DNA of 64,000 bases from Acidobacteriota bacterium (GTDB lineage Bacteria > Acidobacteriota > Holophagae > Holophagales > Holophagaceae), in assembly GCA_021794095.1 (NCBI GenBank), contig JAJYRN010000006.1:62001-126000 (forward strand), given 5' to 3'. The notes below the pieces were generated by a model. The model saw nothing but the letters and a program-made list of their open reading frames with translations. It was not told the DNA's origin and searched no databases. A program made the position numbers and the translations under genes. How positions within the stretch are numbered: position 1 is the stretch's first letter; each line of letters starts with the position of its first letter. Positions 10,702 to 19,476 of this stretch are shown here, one piece after another.

Positions 10702-12390
10702 ATGTCCGTTCCTATCGGGCGATTCCTGCCAGCCCTGCTGCCCTTGGTCCTGCTGACCGCCTGCGGGGGGTCCAGCAGCTCCTCCAGCCCAGAGGTCCAG
10801 ATCACCCTCCAGGCCCAGTTCCAGAAGCAGATCCTGACGCCGACGGGGTTCAACGGCACCACGACGCTGCCGGCCCGCTACTGCTACGCCGAGGTTTACG
10901 ACGCGAATTCCGGCAACCTCCTGGCCTCGGGCTACCTGGGAAGCTCCGGGAGCGGCACGGTCAGTGTGCCCCAGGGGCTCCAGGTCTACGCCCAGATCTA
11001 TGCGGACTACCAGATTCCGAGCGCCGATCCCACCAGCCCTTTCCTGCACGGCCTGGTCCTGAACGCCCCCCTGTACACCACCCCCTACCTCAGCAGCAGC
11101 ACCTACCAGGCCACCCCTGAGTGGTCCGTCAGCAGCAACACCATCTCAGCCAACCAGGACGGCACCCTCACGGTCACCGCCCTGAACGACAGCAACCACA
11201 TCGCGGGGGCCTTCAACATTGCCGACCAGGCCGTCACCTTCGCTGCCGCGATCCGCGATATGGATGGCACGGGCACCCTACGCCTTCCGGATCTGGCCAC
11301 CTACTGGACCACCAGCACCAACCCCAATGACCAGACCCGGACCTATCCTTCGGTCACCCTGGCCTCCGCCAGTACCCTCCTCCAGGCGGCGGATGGCCGC
11401 GCGATCTTCAGCCACCAGGTCGAGGGGCTGGAGGGCGGTGGCGCCAACACCGAGACCGACGAATGGGACGATGGCGTGCTCCAGGAGACCTTCGCCCACC
11501 TGCTCTTCGCCGATGACAGCTACAAGCCCGATGGCAGCAGCGCCCTGTCCCTCCTGCGCCGGGACAACGACAACGTCGCTGTGAACCGCTACGGGCCCAG
11601 CGAATCCACGGTGGCCTTCGTGGGTGGCTTCTGCGATTTCCTGGCCGGCGCCGCGCTCCACCAGAGCCAGCTCCTGGACAGCTATGTGGATGCCTCTGGG
11701 GTTCAGCAGGTGGAAGACTTCGACCTTTCCAGCCATGCCATGGTGCCTGTCGCCGACAAGGGCGAGTTCACCCGGGGTTCCATCGCCGTAAGCCTGTGGG
11801 GCATCTGGCAGAACGCCCTGGGCGGATCCCAGTCCGGCCTTCAGACCCTCTGGCAGGCCATCACCTCGCCGACCGCCTACGCCGATGGCACCGGCGAATA
11901 CAACGGGGCCACCCTGGGCTGCTATCCCAGCTACCTGCTGGGCGTGCAGAGCCGGGTCACGGCCGCCACCTGGACGACCACCCTGAACGAGCTGTCCCTG
12001 GAATCCATCCAGGCCCCCACCACCGACTATTTCAAATCCAACGCCCTCTGGCAGACCGTACCCGTGCCTTTTTCCGCTAGCGGCGCCCTCCAGACCTACG
12101 ATCCCTCCCAGTTCCGCTACTACGACCGGGACCAGAGCCAGGCCTACCGCTTTACCCAGGCCGCCAGCGGCACCCGGACCCTCACCATGACCCCCACCGG
12201 CGGCCAGGACTTCTACCTCGAGCTGATCGGCCCCGGGGGCTGGGTGGCCGGCAGTTATGACAGCGCCCTGACTGGCCAGCCGCGTACCCTGACGGTTCCG
12301 AACCTCGCCCCGGGTGTCTACGCCGTGCGGGTGCGGGCGGGGGCGACCACGGCGACGGGAACCTACGGGTACACGCTCAGCATCAACTGA
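10702..12390 (+). CDS. Secreted lipoprotein with C-terminal PPC-like beta domain, function unknown
   Basis: 562 residues. The N-terminus (FLPALLPLVLLTAC followed by GGSSSSSS) is a type II signal peptide with lipobox LTAC and a Ser linker. GGAGG lies 6 nt before the ATG at 10702. The middle (~residues 30-450) is Ser/Thr/Asn-rich and matches no enzyme family I recognise. The final ~90 residues (AYRFTQAASGTRTLTMTP to YAVRVRAG) resemble the pre-peptidase C-terminal (PPC) beta-sandwich, often attached to secreted hydrolases. Probably an envelope or surface protein. A near-consensus sigma-54 promoter precedes it. Confidence 0.75.
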   Translation: MSVPIGRFLPALLPLVLLTACGGSSSSSSPEVQITLQAQFQKQILTPTGFNGTTTLPARYCYAEVYDANSGNLLASGYLGSSGSGTVSVPQGLQVYAQIYADYQIPSADPTSPFLHGLVLNAPLYTTPYLSSSTYQATPEWSVSSNTISANQDGTLTVTALNDSNHIAGAFNIADQAVTFAAAIRDMDGTGTLRLPDLATYWTTSTNPNDQTRTYPSVTLASASTLLQAADGRAIFSHQVEGLEGGGANTETDEWDDGVLQETFAHLLFADDSYKPDGSSALSLLRRDNDNVAVNRYGPSESTVAFVGGFCDFLAGAALHQSQLLDSYVDASGVQQVEDFDLSSHAMVPVADKGEFTRGSIAVSLWGIWQNALGGSQSGLQTLWQAITSPTAYADGTGEYNGATLGCYPSYLLGVQSRVTAATWTTTLNELSLESIQAPTTDYFKSNALWQTVPVPFSASGALQTYDPSQFRYYDRDQSQAYRFTQAASGTRTLTMTPTGGQDFYLELIGPGGWVAGSYDSALTGQPRTLTVPNLAPGVYAVRVRAGATTATGTYGYTLSIN

Positions 12391-12393
12391 TCC

Positions 12394-12594
12394 TCAGCCC
12401 CCACCCACCAGCCGCACCACCTCCAGGCGGTCGCCCTCCTTCAAGTGGGTAGCCGCTTGGTCGGCGCGGCGGATGATCTCGCCGTTCAACTCGACGGCGC
12501 TGCCGAAGGCGGGCAGGTCCAGCCAGGCGGCCAGCTCCGCCACCGTGGCCAGCTCTGGCGCATCCCGAGATTCTCCGTTGAGGATCAGCTTCAC
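12394..12594 (-). CDS. thiS: ThiS-like sulfur carrier protein
   Basis: 66 residues with a beta-grasp ubiquitin-like sequence beginning MKLILNGESRDA and ending VRLVGGG. The C-terminal diglycine is the thiocarboxylate attachment site in ThiS, where it delivers sulfur for the thiazole ring of thiamine. Its start ATG overlaps the stop of the upstream PLP enzyme (ATGA, 4 nt). No thiG, thiF or thiH is nearby. The pairing with a sulfur amino-acid enzyme raises the alternative that it serves Cys/Met synthesis. It converges on the lipoprotein gene with 3 bp between stops. Confidence 0.85.
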   Translation of the reverse strand: MKLILNGESRDAPELATVAELAAWLDLPAFGSAVELNGEIIRRADQAATHLKEGDRLEVVRLVGGG

Positions 12595-13784
12595 CGCGCC
12601 TCCGCGGCGGCCTGGAAGCCCCGTTCCAGGTCGGCCACGAGATCTGCCTGGTCCTCGATGCCCACGGAAAACCGGAGCAGGCCGTCGCTGATCCCCAGGC
12701 GGGCCTTCACCTCAGGGGGTGTTTTCAAGTGGCTCATGCTGGCCGGATGCTGGATCAGGCTCTCCACCCCGCCCAGGCTCACGCCCCGGGTGACGATCTC
12801 CAGGGCCTCGCAGAAACACTGGCCCGCCCGCAGCCCGGCGCGCAACTCGAACCCGATCATGGCGCCGAAGCCCTCCACCATCTGCCGCTGGGCAACCTCG
12901 TGCCCCGGGTGGGTGGGCAGGCCGGGGTAGTCCACCCGGGCCACATGGGGCTGCCAGAGCAGCCACTGGGCCAGGGCCTGGGCGTTGTCCGAAGCCCGGC
13001 GCACGCGCAACGGCAGGGTCTTGAGGCCCCGGTGCAGCAGCCAGGCGGCCATGGGATCCAGGGTCGGCCCGAAGAGCTTGGTCATCTGCCAGCAGGCCAC
13101 CACATCGGCCTCGGAACCGGCGATGACGCCCGCCACCACATCGGAATGGCCCCCCAGGTACTTGGTGGCCGAGGCCACGCTGAGGTCCATCCCAAGGGCC
13201 AGGGGTTTGGTGTGGATGGGACTGGGGAAGGTGTTGTCGGCCACCGTGCGGATGCCATGCTTGCGCCCCAGGGCGGCCACGGCAGCCAGATCCGTGATGG
13301 CCAGGGTGGGGTTGGAGGGCGTCTCCACCCAGATCATGCGGGTCTCGGGCCGGAGGGCCGCGGCCCACTCGCCCAGATCCAGGGTGTCCTGGATCCAGGT
13401 GACCTTGAGGCCCCGCTCCGCCTCCCAGCGACGGATGAGCTGTTCCGTGCCCAGGTAGATGGCCGCCGGAGCCACCAGGTGGTCGCCGGTCTTCAGGAAG
13501 GCCTCGAAGACCAGGGCGAAGGCACCCATGCCCGAGGCCGCCACCAGGGCCCGTTCCGCCCCTTCCAGGTCCGCCAGAACGGCCTCCACCTCGCTGGTGT
13601 TGGGGTTGCCCCAGCGGGTGTAGAAGGCTGGGGGCTCGATGCTGGCGGCGAACTCCGCACCCTCGCGGTTCTCCTGGAGCTGGAACACCGAGGTCTGGAA
13701 GATGGGCGTGGTCACGGCCCGCGTCGGGTTGAAGCGCTTCCCGGCATGGATCGCGGTGGTGGTGGGTCCCCAGGCTCTGGACAT
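12591..13784 (-). CDS. Cys/Met metabolism PLP-dependent enzyme (cystathionine gamma-synthase / O-acylhomoserine sulfhydrylase family)
   Basis: 397 residues of the Cys/Met metabolism fold-type I family. Recognisable parts are TTTAIHAGKRFNP at the N-terminus, YTRWGNPNTSEVE, ALVAASGMGA, ETPSNPTLAITD, the VADNTFPSP region and the PLP lysine in SVASATKYLGGHSDVV. Members make cystathionine or homocysteine, or cleave sulfur amino acids; the branch cannot be fixed from sequence alone. The ATG at 13784 has GGAG 6 nt before it. The gene overlaps thiS by 4 nt, so carrier and enzyme are probably translated together. Confidence 0.88.
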   Translation of the reverse strand: MSRAWGPTTTAIHAGKRFNPTRAVTTPIFQTSVFQLQENREGAEFAASIEPPAFYTRWGNPNTSEVEAVLADLEGAERALVAASGMGAFALVFEAFLKTGDHLVAPAAIYLGTEQLIRRWEAERGLKVTWIQDTLDLGEWAAALRPETRMIWVETPSNPTLAITDLAAVAALGRKHGIRTVADNTFPSPIHTKPLALGMDLSVASATKYLGGHSDVVAGVIAGSEADVVACWQMTKLFGPTLDPMAAWLLHRGLKTLPLRVRRASDNAQALAQWLLWQPHVARVDYPGLPTHPGHEVAQRQMVEGFGAMIGFELRAGLRAGQCFCEALEIVTRGVSLGGVESLIQHPASMSHLKTPPEVKARLGISDGLLRFSVGIEDQADLVADLERGFQAAAEAR

Positions 13785-13819
13785 GGTCAGCTCCGATCCC
13801 AAGGATAGGCGGGGAACCC

Positions 13820-14107
13820 CTACCGCATCCAGAACACGATGCCCAGGGCCACGATGGCGAAGAGGAGCACGACGACCACACGCCAGAAGGTGGGTCGCTC
13901 ATCGGGGAGATCCACGGGGCTCCGGTCCTCCAGGGCCTGGCGCGTCAGTTCGTCCTCCGGGGGCGCCACCAGCCCTCGGCACTCCGTGCAACGGAAGGGT
14001 TCGCCGGGGGTTTCCACGGCATCCACGATGAGGCGCCCGCATTGGGAACAGGCGTGGCCCACACCGGGAAAGTAGGCCTGGAGGGAGGAGGGGATTTCGG
14101 TGGACAT
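13820..14107 (-). CDS. Small zinc-ribbon protein with C-terminal membrane anchor
   Basis: 95 residues. Two cysteine pairs (CSQC and CTEC, about 20 residues apart) suggest a zinc ribbon in the first half. An acidic linker follows, then one transmembrane segment (WRVVVVLLFAIVALGIVFW) at the C-terminus, so it is likely a tail-anchored inner-membrane protein with the ribbon in the cytosol. I recognise no family function. It follows gatB by 20 bp on the same strand and may be co-transcribed. Confidence 0.7.
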   Translation of the reverse strand: MSTEIPSSLQAYFPGVGHACSQCGRLIVDAVETPGEPFRCTECRGLVAPPEDELTRQALEDRSPVDLPDERPTFWRVVVVLLFAIVALGIVFWMR

Positions 14108-14127
14108 GCCCCAGGATGGGTCCGCGC

Positions 14128-15594
14128 TCAGGATTTGGCGAGGAACTCCGGCAGAATGCGATCGAGCGCCTCGTTCACGCCTTTCGGATCCAGCCGCCCG
14201 CCGCCAGCCTTCAACACCTGACCCACCAGGAAGCCGCGGAGGCGTTCGCGGCCCGCTCGGATCTGAGCCACCACGTCGGGATGGGCCGCGAGCACCTGGC
14301 GCACCAGCGGGGCGATCGCCGCCGCATCGGAAACCTGCTCCAGCCCCCGCTGGGCCACGATGGCCTCGGCCGGGCCCTCTCCGGCGAGGAGGGCCGGAAA
14401 GACCACCTCCCGGGCGGCACCCAGCGGCAGCCGCCCCTGGTCCACCAGCCGAATCAGTCCGGCCAGGGCTTCCGGGGCCACACCGAGCTGCGTGATGGCA
14501 AGGCCCCGCTCGTTCAGGACGCGGCTCACCTCGCCCAGCATCCAGTTCGCCGAGGCTCTGGCCTGGCCGCTCGCCTGAACCAGAGCCTCGAAGAAGTCGG
14601 CGAAGCTGGGGCTCTGCATCAGGGTGAGGGCCTCGTCCTCCGTAAGCCCGTGGGCTTCCTGGAAGCGATGGATCCGCGCCTCGGGAAGCTCGGGCAGCCC
14701 CGCCTGAACCGCGGCCACTTCAGCCGGATCCACCCGCAGGGGGGGCAGATCGGGCTCGGGGAAGAATCGGTAGTCCATGGCTGCTTCCTTCGTCCGCTGG
14801 CTGCGGGTCGTCCCCGTCGCCGCGTCCCAGCCGCGGGTTTCCTGACTCACCCGCTCGCCCCGATCCAGAAGGGTAGATTGGCGCCCGATTTCGAAGGCCA
14901 GGGCCTGCTTGACGAACCGGAAGGAATTGAGGTTCTTGACCTCCACCCGGGTTCCGAAGCCCGCGCTGCCCGCCGGACGCACCGAGACATTGGCATCGCA
15001 GCGGAAGCTCCCTTCCTCCAGGTTGCCGTCGCAGATGCCCAGAAAGACCACCAGCCGATGCAGAACCTTCAGATAATCCGAGGCTTCCTGGGGGCTGCGC
15101 AGGTCCGGTGCGCCCACAATTTCCAGCAGCGGCACACCGGCCCGGTTGAGATCCACCCAGCGTTCCCCCTCCCCCTGGAGACTCTTGCCGGCATCCTCTT
15201 CAAGGTGGGCGCGCTCCAGGTGAGCGCGGAAGATCCCCGTTGCCCCCCGCACCGCGGCATCTCCCGGGAGGTCCAGTGCCCCGCCGTGGACCACCGCCAC
15301 GGGCCCCTGGGTGATCTGATAGCCCTTGGGGAGATCCGGATAGACATACTGCTTCCGGTAGAACGTGCTGACAGGCTGGATCTCCGCACCCACGGCCAGG
15401 CCGAAGGCCAGGGCCTGGCGCACGGCCTCCCCATTGAGCACGGGCAGGGCCCCGGGTAGGCCCAGGCAGACCGGACAGGTGAGGCTGTTGGGTGGCGCCC
15501 CGTAGGCGTTCCGGCACCCGCAGAACAACTTGGTCCGCGTCCGGAGCTGGACATGAACTTCGAGACCAATGACGGCTTCCCATCCCGGCTGCAT
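14128..15594 (-). CDS. gatB: Asp/Glu-tRNA amidotransferase subunit B
   Basis: 488 residues starting PGWEAVIGLEVHVQLRT, followed by the zinc cysteines of the cradle domain (KLFCGCRN and LTCPVCLGLPG). VSTFYRKQYVYPDLPKGYQ and DYRFFPEPDLPPL are GatB signatures. The C-terminal YqeY-like tail domain is present. GatB is the kinase/tRNA-binding subunit of GatCAB, which converts Glu-tRNAGln and Asp-tRNAAsn. gatA and gatC are not adjacent. The ATG at 15594 lies 13 bp after the mnmE stop; the frame extends 12 codons upstream into mnmE, but similarity starts here. Confidence 0.96.
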   Translation of the reverse strand: MQPGWEAVIGLEVHVQLRTRTKLFCGCRNAYGAPPNSLTCPVCLGLPGALPVLNGEAVRQALAFGLAVGAEIQPVSTFYRKQYVYPDLPKGYQITQGPVAVVHGGALDLPGDAAVRGATGIFRAHLERAHLEEDAGKSLQGEGERWVDLNRAGVPLLEIVGAPDLRSPQEASDYLKVLHRLVVFLGICDGNLEEGSFRCDANVSVRPAGSAGFGTRVEVKNLNSFRFVKQALAFEIGRQSTLLDRGERVSQETRGWDAATGTTRSQRTKEAAMDYRFFPEPDLPPLRVDPAEVAAVQAGLPELPEARIHRFQEAHGLTEDEALTLMQSPSFADFFEALVQASGQARASANWMLGEVSRVLNERGLAITQLGVAPEALAGLIRLVDQGRLPLGAAREVVFPALLAGEGPAEAIVAQRGLEQVSDAAAIAPLVRQVLAAHPDVVAQIRAGRERLRGFLVGQVLKAGGGRLDPKGVNEALDRILPEFLAKS

Positions 15595-15607
15595 GGCGTC
15601 CCTCTCC

Positions 15608-16918
15608 CTACTTTCCCAGACAGAATCCATTGAAAACCTGGTCGAGGGCGCTCTCGGCCCGATCCTCCCCCGTCAGACGCCCCAAAAGCCCCCAGGCACC
15701 CTGGAGGAGGGAGGCTGGCAGTTCGGGCGGCGCGTTGGGTTCCAGTGCCGCGAGCAGATCCACCTGCTGGACCAGCTCCTCCAGAAGCGCCAACTGGCGG
15801 CCCGTCGCCAGTGCGCCGAGACAGGCATCCGGCGCGAAGCCCCCCAGAACCCGTTCTCGAAGCGCCGTCTCCAGGGCATCCAGATCCCCCGTCCTGGCCG
15901 AAACCACCACCGCACGGTCTGGATCGGCTCCCGGCAGATCCCCCATGGTCCGGATCCGGAGCACCTTGCCCGCATAGGGCGCGAGAACCGGAGCCACATC
16001 GGGAGGCTCGCCGCCCGGCGGGATCAGATGCAGTACTAGGTCCGCGGCCTCCAGAAGGGGCCCGATCCGCGCCACCCCCAGGCGCTCGACCGGATCCTCC
16101 GTCTTCCGCAGACCCGCGGTGTCGTAGAGGCGCAGGGGCAGGCCCCGCCACTCGCAACGCATCTCCAGCACATCCCGGGTCGTGCCCGGGAACTCCGTCA
16201 CAATGGCCCGGTCCTCGCCGGCGAGGACATTGAAGAGCGTGCTCTTGCCCGCGTTGGGCTGGCCCACCAGGGTCAGGCGGAGGCCATCCCGCAGGTGCCG
16301 GGCGGCCTGGGCCCGTCGGCGTTCCACGTGGAACAAGGTCTGCAGGGGCTCCAGGGCAACCCGCATCCCGTGTAAATTCAACTGGATGCCTTCATCCTCC
16401 CCATAGTCCACCGCGGCCTCGGCCCGGGCCATCCAGGGCGCCAGGGTGGCCCGGGTGGCCACCATCCAGGCGGGAAGCGCTCCGGCCCGGGCCTGGGCGA
16501 GTCGCACCTGGGTATCGGTCTCCGCAGACACCAGGTCCCGCAAGGCTTCCACCTCCAACAGGCCTTGCTTGCCACTCAGGAGGGCCCGGCGTGTGAACTC
16601 GCCGGGTTCCGCCAGGCGGAACCCCTGGCGAACCAGGTGTTCGAGAAAGCGTTGAACCAGCAGGGGATTGCCGTGGAGCTGGAATTCCACCACGTCCTCA
16701 CCTGTGTAGCTCGCGGGAGCGGGGAAGAAGACCACCAGCGCCCGTTCCCGAAAACCGTCCCAGGCCAAGGTCCGGAGGGCGGCCCGGCGGGGCTCGGGAA
16801 GGGCCACGAAGGGGTGCAGGAGCGCGGGGAGATCCGCTCCAGAGGCCCGCACGATGGCCACCGCCGAGGGCAGCAGCGGCGTCGCGGGGGCGCAGATGGG
16901 ATCGGGAACAGGGGCCAC
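15608..16918 (-). CDS. mnmE: tRNA modification GTPase MnmE
   Basis: 436 residues. An N-terminal folate-binding domain includes PASYTGEDVVEFQLHGNP. A helical region flanks the G domain with GQPNAGKSTLFN, TEFPGTTRD and DTAGLRKTEDP. The C-terminal FNGFCLGK supplies the catalytic Cys and the C(I/L)GK end characteristic of MnmE. It works with MnmG on the wobble uridine of several tRNAs. Start is a GTG at 16918. The gene contains a perfect parS-like site at 16321-16334. rsmG and parAB, which often follow mnmE, are absent; gatB follows instead. Confidence 0.96.
   Translation of the reverse strand: MAPVPDPICAPATPLLPSAVAIVRASGADLPALLHPFVALPEPRRAALRTLAWDGFRERALVVFFPAPASYTGEDVVEFQLHGNPLLVQRFLEHLVRQGFRLAEPGEFTRRALLSGKQGLLEVEALRDLVSAETDTQVRLAQARAGALPAWMVATRATLAPWMARAEAAVDYGEDEGIQLNLHGMRVALEPLQTLFHVERRRAQAARHLRDGLRLTLVGQPNAGKSTLFNVLAGEDRAIVTEFPGTTRDVLEMRCEWRGLPLRLYDTAGLRKTEDPVERLGVARIGPLLEAADLVLHLIPPGGEPPDVAPVLAPYAGKVLRIRTMGDLPGADPDRAVVVSARTGDLDALETALRERVLGGFAPDACLGALATGRQLALLEELVQQVDLLAALEPNAPPELPASLLQGAWGLLGRLTGEDRAESALDQVFNGFCLGK
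16321..16334. other. Candidate parS 2, inside mnmE
   Basis: Perfect palindrome GTTCCACGTGGAAC, followed by A, inside mnmE codons about 3.4 kb from the dnaA start. Coding-embedded parS sites are common near origins. Binding by ParB is inferred. Confidence 0.75.
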
Positions 16919-16934
16919 GCCGGCAGTGTACCGG

Positions 16935-17399
16935 CTATGCGCGGAACACCCTCACGGGCTTGAAGGTGCCGGTGCCTTCACTCTCGGTGCCCAAGCCCTC
17001 CTCACGGCTGACCACCAGGTGCACCCAGCGGCGCTCCCGGGGGCTGAGCGCGCCCAGGGTGTGGCTGCCCAGCTCGCGGGCCCGCTCCGCCGCCAGACGG
17101 CCCATGGCCATGACTTCCTGCATGCGGAACAGGCGGGCGCCCTTCACATCCAGGTAGGCCAGTTTGGTGTCCTCGCGTTCGCCTTGGGTCTCGTGGACGA
17201 GGAATTGCAGCGCGTCCAGGGCCTGGCCCCGGCTGGCGGCCAGCCAATCCGCATCAGGCCCGGAGACCAGCAGGCGATTCGGGAAGGCCTCTTCATCCCC
17301 GGAGGGCTGGAACCGGGCCTCCACCTTGAGGCCGAGCAGGCCCATCCAGCGGGAGACGAGTTCGGGAACGGTTTCCAGGCTGGCGTGCTGCTTCCGCAT
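16935..17399 (-). CDS. R3H/KH-domain RNA-binding protein, Jag (KhpB)-like
   Basis: 154 residues between yidC and mnmE, the usual place of jag. The first half resembles a KH-like fold (RLLVSGPDADWLAASRGQAL). The second half holds the R3H motif (SPRERRWVHL, Arg and His three residues apart) within the typical LGALSPRERR context. Jag/KhpB binds RNA and affects cell elongation in Gram-positives. The N-terminal Jag-N domain of longer homologues is absent. GGAG precedes the ATG at 17399; yidC ends 9 bp upstream. Confidence 0.85.
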   Translation of the reverse strand: MRKQHASLETVPELVSRWMGLLGLKVEARFQPSGDEEAFPNRLLVSGPDADWLAASRGQALDALQFLVHETQGEREDTKLAYLDVKGARLFRMQEVMAMGRLAAERARELGSHTLGALSPRERRWVHLVVSREEGLGTESEGTGTFKPVRVFRA

Positions 17400-17408
17400 G
17401 GGGTCTCC

Positions 17409-18956
17409 TCACACCTTGATGGGCTGGGGCACGTAGTTCCGCTTGACCCACCAGGTCTGCACGATGCCGATGAGGTTCGAGGCGAAGTAGTAGATGATCA
17501 CGCCGGACGGCAGCTTGGCGAACATCACCATCATCATCACGGGCATGAGGATCATCATCATCTTGCGCTGGGCCGGATCTCCAGTGATGGGCGTCAGGGC
17601 CTGCTGCGCGAACATGGAGACCCCCATCAGCACCGGGTAGATGTAGTAGGGATCGTGCACGGACAGATCGTGGATCCAGCCGAAGAAGGGGGCGTGCCGC
17701 AGTTCGAAGACGGAATGGAGCATGGACCAGAACGCCAGGAAGACCGGCATCTGAAGCAGCATGGGCAGGCACCCGCCCATGGGGTTGTGGCCGTTCTTCT
17801 TGTAGAGCTCCATGAGCTCTTTCTGCATTTCGGCCTTCTTGGTCATGTCGCTGCCGAACTTCTCGTACTTCGCCTGCAGCGCCTTCTGATGCGGCTCGAA
17901 GTCCTTCATGCGCATCATGTTGATGATCTGCTTGCTGTTCAATTGCCAGGTGGCCAGGCGCAGGAACAGGGTGAGGATCACGATGGACCACCCCCAGTTG
18001 CCCACCACGACCTGGATCTTCTGGAGGAACCAGAAGAACAGTTGGGCCACGGCCCCAAAAAAGCCGTAGTCAATGACCCGGGTGAAGGCATGGCCGAAGG
18101 CGAGCAGGGGGGAAGCCTGTTTCGGCCCCAAGTAGAGGGCCGCGGACACCTGGCCCCCCTCGGGCGCCAGGGTGTAGCCCGAGGCATCCCGCCCAGCGAC
18201 GCGCGGCAGTTTCCAGAGCGCTGCAAAATACTGGTTCGTCTGGGTCTTGGGATCTTTATCCAGGCCCGCGTCCATGCCCAGGCGGGATTCCGGTGGCGGC
18301 AGCACTTTGCGTTTGGCCCCAAGGAAGCTGAAGAACGGATCCTTGAGCATCTGGAGCCAGGTCACGGCCTCGACCTTCGATTCCGTCAAGGTAAAGACTC
18401 GGCCGGGATACTCGGGATACTCGTCGGGCTTCAGGGAGGCGGGCAGCGGGATCAGGCGCAGATCCTGGCCGTTCGCGAGGGTGCCCTTCAGGCTCAGGTT
18501 GTAGCCATGGAGCGGCACCTGGTAGACCAGCCGGTCGCCCTGGGCATTCTCGAAAATCACCTGGGTGCCCTCCGGCCCCGCCTGCTCGTGAACGCCCTGG
18601 AAGGCCGCGCCCTCAAGGGCGCCGAGGCCTGGAAAGGTCTCAGGGAAGAAGCGGGTGCCATCATGGCGCCAGACCGCCTGCCGGATTGCGCCCGTGGCCA
18701 CTTGCCAGGTAATCCGAAGGTCGGACGTCTGCAGGGTGTAGATCGCTGAAGAATCCACGCCCGTCACCGGGACGGGGGCTGGAACAGAGGGGGTGGCCAC
18801 AGGGGTCGCGGGCACGGGTGCCGGCGCGGGCCCAGTCACCACCGGCGCCGGGCTGGGTGGCTTGACGGGAGGGGCGTACCTCGAGGTGAGCCACATCTGC
18901 AGCCCGAGCAGCCCAACGGTGCCCAGAATGAACAGAAAGACATTGCGATTCTTCAT
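17409..18956 (-). CDS. yidC: Membrane protein insertase YidC
   Basis: 515 residues of the Gram-negative long form. After MKNRNVFLFILGTVGLLGLQ, the first transmembrane helix, comes a Pro/Ala linker and a large periplasmic domain to about residue 300. The conserved 60KD_IMP core follows (NWGWSIVILTLFLRLATWQL, MKDFEPHQKALQAKYEKF, NPMGGCLPMLLQMPVFLAFW). It inserts and folds inner-membrane proteins with or without Sec. Its start overlaps the rnpA stop by 4 nt (ATGA), so the two are probably coupled. The GC-rich open frame upstream is not part of the gene. Confidence 0.96.
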   Translation of the reverse strand: MKNRNVFLFILGTVGLLGLQMWLTSRYAPPVKPPSPAPVVTGPAPAPVPATPVATPSVPAPVPVTGVDSSAIYTLQTSDLRITWQVATGAIRQAVWRHDGTRFFPETFPGLGALEGAAFQGVHEQAGPEGTQVIFENAQGDRLVYQVPLHGYNLSLKGTLANGQDLRLIPLPASLKPDEYPEYPGRVFTLTESKVEAVTWLQMLKDPFFSFLGAKRKVLPPPESRLGMDAGLDKDPKTQTNQYFAALWKLPRVAGRDASGYTLAPEGGQVSAALYLGPKQASPLLAFGHAFTRVIDYGFFGAVAQLFFWFLQKIQVVVGNWGWSIVILTLFLRLATWQLNSKQIINMMRMKDFEPHQKALQAKYEKFGSDMTKKAEMQKELMELYKKNGHNPMGGCLPMLLQMPVFLAFWSMLHSVFELRHAPFFGWIHDLSVHDPYYIYPVLMGVSMFAQQALTPITGDPAQRKMMMILMPVMMMVMFAKLPSGVIIYYFASNLIGIVQTWWVKRNYVPQPIKV

Positions 18957-19321
18957 GGGGCGCCCTTGGTGACCAGACATCCAAGGGCCGAAGCCAGCAT
19001 GTCCCGGATGTCGTGATAAGAGATCTGTTCCAGGCTGGGCCCCCTGCGGGAGGGACGGACCCAGACCACCCATGAATCAAGCCGGTGCTCGCCAGGGAGC
19101 GCCAGGAACGCCATGCGCGCACGACGCCGGAAGCGGTTGCGGATCACCGCCGGGCCGGCTTTCCGGGGAGCGGTGACCAGCAACAGGGATTGTTCAGCCC
19201 CAGGGTGTCGCCAGGCACGGATATCCAGGGAAGATCCCGCCCCGAGAAGGGGGCGCGGAAGCGCCGCTGGAACCGCGTGGTCCACGTGGCGGACCGTCCG
19301 GAATCGCCCCTTGAAGATCAC
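18953..19321 (-). CDS. rnpA: Ribonuclease P protein component
   Basis: 122 residues. The RNase P protein signature is present: VIRNRFRRRARMAFLAL, matching the RNR motif that contacts the catalytic RNA. The basic N-terminus (GRFRTVRHVDHA) replaces the usual FxxLxRxGRR helix. It matures tRNA 5' ends with the rnpB RNA, which is not in this window. rpmH lies 20 bp upstream and yidC overlaps its stop, the standard rpmH-rnpA-yidC order. Confidence 0.93.
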   Translation of the reverse strand: MIFKGRFRTVRHVDHAVPAALPRPLLGAGSSLDIRAWRHPGAEQSLLLVTAPRKAGPAVIRNRFRRRARMAFLALPGEHRLDSWVVWVRPSRRGPSLEQISYHDIRDMLASALGCLVTKGAP

Positions 19322-19341
19322 AGAAGAACCCGGAACCGGGT

Positions 19342-19476
19342 TCAGAGGGCGAGGACGTGGCGGCCCTTGGCCCGGCGGCGCTTGAGCACCAGCCGGCCGT
19401 TCTTGGTCTTCATGCGGCTGAGGAAGCCATGGGTCTTGGCGCGGCGACGGTTATTCGGCTGGAAGGTTCGCTTCAT
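19342..19476 (-). CDS. rpmH: 50S ribosomal protein L34
   Basis: 44 residues: [18 protein letters not shown], then [10 protein letters not shown] and [16 protein letters not shown]. This is the full-length L34 pattern with every usual basic block. L34 is a small structural protein of the large subunit. It is the first gene of the leftward rpmH-rnpA-yidC unit, whose promoter should lie in the 215-bp spacer shared with dnaA. Confidence 0.98.
   Translation of the reverse strand: MKRTFQPNNRRRAKTHGFLSRMKTKNGRLVLKRRRAKGRHVLAL

Noticed and set aside
19276-19290. CCACGTGG core within rnpA as a further parS
   Set aside because: The flanks are GT and CG instead of GTT and AAC, so only the central 8 bp match.
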